A stretch of DNA of 61,930 nucleotides. It comes from Lentisphaeria bacterium (lineage in GTDB: Bacteria; Verrucomicrobiota; Lentisphaeria; Victivallales; Victivallaceae). The stretch's first letter is position 1, and each line of letters starts with the position of its first letter. The stretch covers positions 1 through 61,930 of the forward strand of contig JAFWBQ010000074.1 of NCBI GenBank assembly GCA_017507125.1, written 5' to 3'. Below, piece after piece: positions 57,691 to 61,930 of this stretch. Below the pieces are notes generated by a model. It worked only from the letters and a program-made list of their open reading frames with translations. It was not told where the DNA came from and made no database searches. The position numbers and the translations under genes are program-made.

Positions 57691-58896
57691 TCACGGGAGT
57701 GCTTTTTCTTCCCGGCTGCTTTTGAGACCGTTTGCGATGAAGCCCGTTCCGACAAAGAACCAGAGAAGCATTTCGCAGACGAGGACAAGAGTCATGCTCC
57801 TTTTCAGTTCGGCGATGGTCGCCAGTCTGCGGGAGGCTTTGGAAATGGCATCCTGAGCATTGCGGGCAAGTCCCATTTCTGCAATATTTTTCCGGACGGC
57901 GGCAAGTTTTTCCTGCAGGTCGCTCAAGACCCGGTCATAGCTTGCTGCTGAGTGTCCGGGGTAACGGCTCTGGAAGGCGGCCTTGTTTTTTTCCGCTTCG
58001 GCAATGGCTTTCTGAAGCTGTGTGACGGTACGTTCCAGCTGAGCGGAGTTGGTTTTTTTTCCGGGAGCAGAGGCGTTTTTCACTCCGACATTTTTAAGGT
58101 AATGGTCAAGTTCCTGAATGGCGGTGGAAAGCTGACTGATGTTGTTCTGCAGATCTTCCGAGGCGCAGATCCTGTTGATGGCCTCGGCCCGTTTTCGGGC
58201 GGCGGCGGCGGCACTCTTACGGAACTTTATCTCTTTTTCAAGAACGGCGATGGAGTTTTCAAGAGCGGGGAAAAGCTCCGCTGCAGTGACCTTGTGGAAA
58301 ATTTCAAGTGTCACTCCGGCTTTTGAAAGAGCTGTGTGCATGTTGCTGACAGAAGCGTGAAGATCCTCAAAAGAGCTGCCGATCCGGTGGAAAACAGATT
58401 CCCCCATGCCTTTGTAGCTGCTCAGATTGGCAGCTGCGGCAAGACTTTTCTGCAAAGGCTCCACGGCAGAAGCCGTATCTTTGAAGGCGGTAATATAGCC
58501 GGGGAAGAAACAGGTGCCGGTGCAGAACTTTTTCAGAGCTTTGAGTTTCCGGAGTTCGGCTTCGGCGCGTGAGAGTTCGGCGAGCTGTTCTGCGGCGTAA
58601 AGTGTATGGAGTTCGCAGACGGCTGCGGCACTTTCTCTGAAACTGCGCCGGTTTTCAATGGCTGCGCGGGACTGCAGAAGCTGAAGATTCAGCATTTTTT
58701 CCAGTTTCAGACTTTGCTCCTGTGCCACTGTCTGCGCCTCTTTGATGGCGCGAAACGATTCACAGGTGTATTTCAAACTCAGCTTTTCCGGACCGCCGTT
58801 TGTCAGTTTCTGATAGAACAAAATTCCCCCCGCCGCAAGAATGCCTGCGCCGAGGACGATTTGTAAAATTCCGGAAAAAGTTCTTTTGCTGTCCAT
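57691..58896 (-). CDS. Two-TM coiled-coil membrane protein of the caspase trio
   Basis: 401 aa. A membrane helix at ~10-28 (ILQIVLGAGILAAGGILFY) and one near the C-terminus (LVLVCEMLLWFFVGTGFIA) bracket ~320 residues of heptad-rich coiled coil. The topology places the coiled coil outside the inner membrane or, less likely, inside. AAGGAG precedes the ATG. Family unrecognised. Coming after the caspase-domain gene, it could sense or transmit a signal at the membrane. Confidence 0.65.
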   Translation of the reverse strand: MDSKRTFSGILQIVLGAGILAAGGILFYQKLTNGGPEKLSLKYTCESFRAIKEAQTVAQEQSLKLEKMLNLQLLQSRAAIENRRSFRESAAAVCELHTLYAAEQLAELSRAEAELRKLKALKKFCTGTCFFPGYITAFKDTASAVEPLQKSLAAAANLSSYKGMGESVFHRIGSSFEDLHASVSNMHTALSKAGVTLEIFHKVTAAELFPALENSIAVLEKEIKFRKSAAAAARKRAEAINRICASEDLQNNISQLSTAIQELDHYLKNVGVKNASAPGKKTNSAQLERTVTQLQKAIAEAEKNKAAFQSRYPGHSAASYDRVLSDLQEKLAAVRKNIAEMGLARNAQDAISKASRRLATIAELKRSMTLVLVCEMLLWFFVGTGFIANGLKSSREEKALP

Positions 58897-58975
58897 TTTT
58901 TTCTCTCCTTAATTAAAGTCTTCTGCATTACAAGAGGCAGAAAAGGAGTGATTCTTACACAGCCCAAAGGGATGT

Positions 58976-61555
58976 TTATCCCTTTTTACCGGAATAGTTC
59001 TGCTCAACAGAACAAACTTCTGTTTCACGCTCCATGAAGCACCGGCTCTGCTGCTGCTCTTTGGAGCGGATCAAGCTCAGGATCATGAAACCGATTAAGG
59101 CAAATACCGGCAGTAAGATAAATACGCTCCAATGGAGTTTTTTCTTTTTGACCTTGAAATTGCTGAAAAGTCCGTTGAAAACAGGATACAGCAGCCAGAA
59201 GAAACAGAGGGCGATCCATACACTTTGGTCAAGGTCGAGTGAGCTCACGATCCCCACTTCCAGAAAGACCGCTGTAAGGGCAGTTATGAGAACTGTGAAA
59301 AATTTGTTGAAAAAAACTCCGCCCAGAATAAGAATGCCGACAGCTGATATGATAGCAGTGATGGCCAGGCATTGATTCCAAGTGACCTTCACGATATAGA
59401 TACCCACAGGCATAGTCGCCGACAGCATGGTACAGAAACATAAACCGAACAATATGGTGAACCAGAGAAGTTTCAAATAGCCGATAAAGGGCGTCTTGAA
59501 CCACCACTCCCATTTGGAAAAGGCAGCCGGCTGCGGCGGCGGAATGACCGGAACTCCCGGAGAGGGCACAGGCGTTACCCCGGACGCAGGCTGAGTGAAG
59601 ACGGGACGGGGAGGCTCAGACTGTTTGCTGCGGGCATATCCCAGAGCCTTGAGCCAGTGCTCCTGAGCTTTGAGATAATCGTTTCCTTTTTCCGCCTCGT
59701 TGGCAAGGAACATGTGCTGCCATACTTCGGAAGGGTGATTCGCACCGGATTTGATCTCGTTCTGGTAGGCGTCAAAAAGAGGGCGGGCGCACTCCTTTAC
59801 CTGCCGGGCGGCGGCAGAGTGAAGCATTTTCTGGAACTCAAGGGATTGCCGGAGCGGAAGATCTGCAGGTGTACTGTAAGTTCCAAGATCGTAAGGAGGT
59901 GTCTGGAACTTTCTGTTGCATTTCATAAGAAACTTGATGAAGTTCCCGGTTTCTGCGACGAGGCGCTCTTTTTCTTTATTCAAAGATACTTCGGCAAAGG
60001 AGTTGAGTTCGGCTGCGGTTTTCTGCCAGCAGCGTGCCGCCTCCATGAGATCTCCGTGGTTTTCGACGCGGCTCGCCTCGGCTTTGAGGCGGAAAATATG
60101 TTCAGGGATCGATTTCAGAAGATCTTCAAGCTCTTCCACACCTGTCCTGGCTTCTTTGATTTTTGCCTGAGCGGTATTTTGACCGGAAACAGTGATCTGC
60201 TCCAACAGGCGGGAAAGGAGTTCTTCAGCCTCTTTCCACTTCCCGGCATTGTGGCAAGCGGTGTAATGTGAAAGATCTTCTTTCAGATTTTGCGGCAGGG
60301 AAACGCTGTTTTCTTTGAAGAATTCCACCCACTTATCAAGGCGCTCTTTTTTCCCGCTGAGAAGTTTGCCGGAAAGAAGATGCACTTCAGAAAAAGCTTC
60401 CTGCAAAATTTCAAGGAGTTTCTGTGACGGGCCGTTACTCCTCAGCGTGATATACTGCTTTTTGAGTGATGCAGCTTTTTCTGTTGAAAACTCCCGGTCG
60501 GCAGCAGAAAGCTGTTCTATCTGCTCCAGAGAGCCGATTATTTCTGAGCTCCGGATCTTCCAAATCTTTTCGATTTCTCCGAGGAATTTCTCTGCCGGAC
60601 CAGAATCGTTTTGTTTCAACGCTGCGGCAGCTGCGGCGCGGAGTGAAAGAAGCTCCGCGGGGAAAGGGGCGTCATTGATTTTCAACAGCTCTTCTGTCAG
60701 TGCAAATTTTTCTTCACATTCGGCAGCGGCAAGCTCATATTTGCGTGCCTGCTCCCATCGTTCAAGAAGAGGCACCGGCAAGGAGATATTGCCGCAGATC
60801 CAGGGCGTCTGGAGCCCCGCATCAGGCACCCGGATGGGGGCGAGTGCGGAGCGGATGAAGTCACTGAAAGAGTTGATCTTCCTGTCTTTGAGATTCTTGA
60901 GAAATGAAAGGGAAAAATATCCCTGTCCCCGCTCTTTGTCTTCGTAGGCGCTTTCGCTGGTGCTGCATGAGGTGATGATGAGGGGAGGGACAACTGACTC
61001 CGGGAGCCGGGCGGTTGCGAGAGTTTCCAACTCAACGTTTCTGGCGGCAGAACAGGCATAGACCGAGCGTCCACCCGCAAAGGGGTTGTTGCGGCAGCAG
61101 TCCAGAATGAAAAGGCGGGTCACACCGGGAAAGGCGGTGCTGCTGCAGATGCCCGCTACAGGCACTGAACCGGGAATACTGGAGTCACTCATCCATGCGG
61201 CATCTCCGTCAGAACATATCAGGCAGTTTTTGCCGTTGATCTCAAAGCCGTGTCCAGAAAAAAAGATGACCAGCAGATCCCCCTTTTTCATGGAGGGAAT
61301 ATTGTTCAGAGCGTTCCGCACATCGGCACTGGTCATGTTGCAGACATGTATATCAGAAGGGGCATAACCCTCTGCAAGAAGCTGCTGCTTATATTGTTCC
61401 GGGGAGGTGCCGGCGGGAGCATCCGTCAGAAGTTTTCCTTCGTATCCCTCAGCCTTGAATGTACGGAAAAAAGACTCCGCATCATTGCGGGCGCAGCTCA
61501 AAGGCGTTATGCCGTGAGCATAATTGTTGATACCGAAAAACAAACCATATTTCAT
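58976..61555 (-). CDS. Caspase-domain (C14) protein with coiled coil and C-terminal membrane anchor
   Basis: 859 aa. Residues 1-~260 are a caspase/metacaspase domain: GLFFGINNY, DLLVIFFSGHGFE with His102 and FILDCCRNNPFAGG with the catalytic Cys at 154. Residues ~270-640 are largely coiled coil. A Pro-rich linker leads to about five membrane segments (~690-845), so the peptidase faces the cytoplasm and is tethered to the inner membrane. No repeats or STAND ATPase are fused. The promoter is at 61646-61618. With the two downstream membrane/secreted genes, it looks like a signalling or cell-death unit, but this is inference. Confidence 0.85.
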   Translation of the reverse strand: MKYGLFFGINNYAHGITPLSCARNDAESFFRTFKAEGYEGKLLTDAPAGTSPEQYKQQLLAEGYAPSDIHVCNMTSADVRNALNNIPSMKKGDLLVIFFSGHGFEINGKNCLICSDGDAAWMSDSSIPGSVPVAGICSSTAFPGVTRLFILDCCRNNPFAGGRSVYACSAARNVELETLATARLPESVVPPLIITSCSTSESAYEDKERGQGYFSLSFLKNLKDRKINSFSDFIRSALAPIRVPDAGLQTPWICGNISLPVPLLERWEQARKYELAAAECEEKFALTEELLKINDAPFPAELLSLRAAAAAALKQNDSGPAEKFLGEIEKIWKIRSSEIIGSLEQIEQLSAADREFSTEKAASLKKQYITLRSNGPSQKLLEILQEAFSEVHLLSGKLLSGKKERLDKWVEFFKENSVSLPQNLKEDLSHYTACHNAGKWKEAEELLSRLLEQITVSGQNTAQAKIKEARTGVEELEDLLKSIPEHIFRLKAEASRVENHGDLMEAARCWQKTAAELNSFAEVSLNKEKERLVAETGNFIKFLMKCNRKFQTPPYDLGTYSTPADLPLRQSLEFQKMLHSAAARQVKECARPLFDAYQNEIKSGANHPSEVWQHMFLANEAEKGNDYLKAQEHWLKALGYARSKQSEPPRPVFTQPASGVTPVPSPGVPVIPPPQPAAFSKWEWWFKTPFIGYLKLLWFTILFGLCFCTMLSATMPVGIYIVKVTWNQCLAITAIISAVGILILGGVFFNKFFTVLITALTAVFLEVGIVSSLDLDQSVWIALCFFWLLYPVFNGLFSNFKVKKKKLHWSVFILLPVFALIGFMILSLIRSKEQQQSRCFMERETEVCSVEQNYSGKKG

Positions 61556-61617
61556 TCTGACACCATTTCTCTTTCAACTGAAAAGTTAAAAATTTCCCCG
61601 CTTTAAAGACTATCTTA

Positions 61618-61646
61618 AATATAGCATCACTTTCTTCAGATTGCAA
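61618..61646 (-). promoter_or_regulatory. Promoter of the caspase-domain gene
   Basis: On the minus strand TTGCAA (61646-61641), a 17-nt spacer and TATATT (61623-61618), about 60 nt before the ATG. Confidence 0.75.
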
Positions 61647-61810
61647 ACCCTGAAATCCTTTTGGGCGCTCATTTCCTTTCTGATTTCCAGGGGAGTTGTC
61701 CCCCCCCTTCCGGTCTGCAATGTAAAAGAGTTTTCAAAGGGGTGATCCTTACAGTTTTTTTGAAAAAAAGCGCTTTTCCCGACAAAGGTGGTAAAAAAAG
61801 GTTGAGGGAG

Positions 61811-61862
61811 TTGGGGCGGTGGAAAAGCCCTTTTGAGGAAAGGTCTTTTTCCCCCGCCCCAA
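61811..61862. repeat. Long imperfect hairpin at the right edge
   Basis: TTGGGGCGG (61811-61819) pairs with CCGCCCCAA (61854-61862), and the GGAAAAG/CTTTTTCC pair extends the stem to about 17 bp with one or two mismatches. The remaining part of 61647-61930 shows only low-complexity G/C and A/T runs and no credible gene. Confidence 0.55.
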
Positions 61863-61930
61863 ACCCCACCCCCTTTTCCCAAACCTTTTTCAGTAACGCT
61901 TTTCATTTTTGAGTTCTCAAAAATAAAAAG

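Noticed and set aside
61610..61906. 98-aa minus-strand ORF at the right edge
   Set aside because: Low-complexity Gly/Pro/Phe sequence translated from a hairpin; it overlaps the caspase-gene promoter and lacks a ribosome site.
1..61930. CRISPR array, tRNA or rRNA genes
   Set aside because: No regularly spaced repeat array, tRNA T-loop pattern or rRNA-like stretch was noticed in any intergenic region.

Overview
Organism. The gene content and style point to a Gram-negative bacterium of the PVC group, most likely Lentisphaerota (Victivallis-like). The main clues are a pseudopilin with an FTLIELLVV leader and a C-terminal H-X9-DG motif, large families of Sel1 and zinc-ribbon proteins, an AIDA-repeat protein, and lipoproteins with clear lipoboxes. 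This is inference from gene families. No rRNA or tRNA gene was seen. Promoters are unusually uniform: a -35 close to TTGAAA/TTGCAA, usually a 17-nt spacer, and a -10 that is most often TATATT. Shine-Dalgarno sites are usually GGAG or AAAGGA followed by an A-rich spacer.

Layout. 1-3272 (minus): partial AIDA-repeat protein and a membrane sulfatase-fold enzyme. 3688-5636 (plus): rfbB-rfbA for dTDP-sugar synthesis. 5722-7119 (plus): two zinc-ribbon/CD225 paralogues and a DUF2752 protein. 7143-8510 (minus): a pseudopilin gene whose leader-coding segment is duplicated as a 93-bp repeat. 8603-11130: CapA-like protein, FKBP prolyl isomerase and hotdog thioesterase. 11210-17941: a compact capsid/packaging cassette (small terminase-like, portal, scaffold, SU10-type capsid protein, connector-like, Cys-rich protein, large terminase) facing a LexA/S24-like repressor across a control region with two matching operators; there are no tail, lysis or integration genes. 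18641-26165 (minus): CPBP protease, tsaE, cinA, three Tad-type pilus proteins and a homocysteine methyltransferase/MTHFR fusion. 26325-28139: YccF protein and a Sel1 protein flanked by two inverted copies of an 80-bp hairpin repeat.

28182-38505 (plus) is a run of unfamiliar genes: Sel1 protein, papain-like C1 peptidase behind a 210-nt structured leader, a 49-aa protein, an SPFH-like one-pass membrane protein, a secreted protein sharing the membrane protein's C-terminal domain, two lipoproteins, a triple zinc-ribbon M48-like peptidase, and another Sel1 protein. It reads as an undescribed envelope-spanning system. 38564-47481 (minus) holds an amidohydrolase and a tightly overlapping LysM lipoprotein-phoH-pgpH-ybeY-PHP/membrane protein-lytic transglycosylase operon. 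47519-52479 (minus) is the fatty-acid block fabD-fabG-acpP-fabF, with acpS and ribF. 52576-56761 (plus): coaD, IclR regulator, DUF790 protein, pepF. 56856-61555 (minus): a caspase-domain membrane protein, a coiled-coil membrane protein and a secreted NTF2-like-duplication protein, transcribed from one TATATT-type promoter.

The best candidates for something new are the tail-less capsid cassette, the C1-peptidase/SPFH/M48 cluster, the caspase trio and the hairpin-rich pseudopilin leader repeat.
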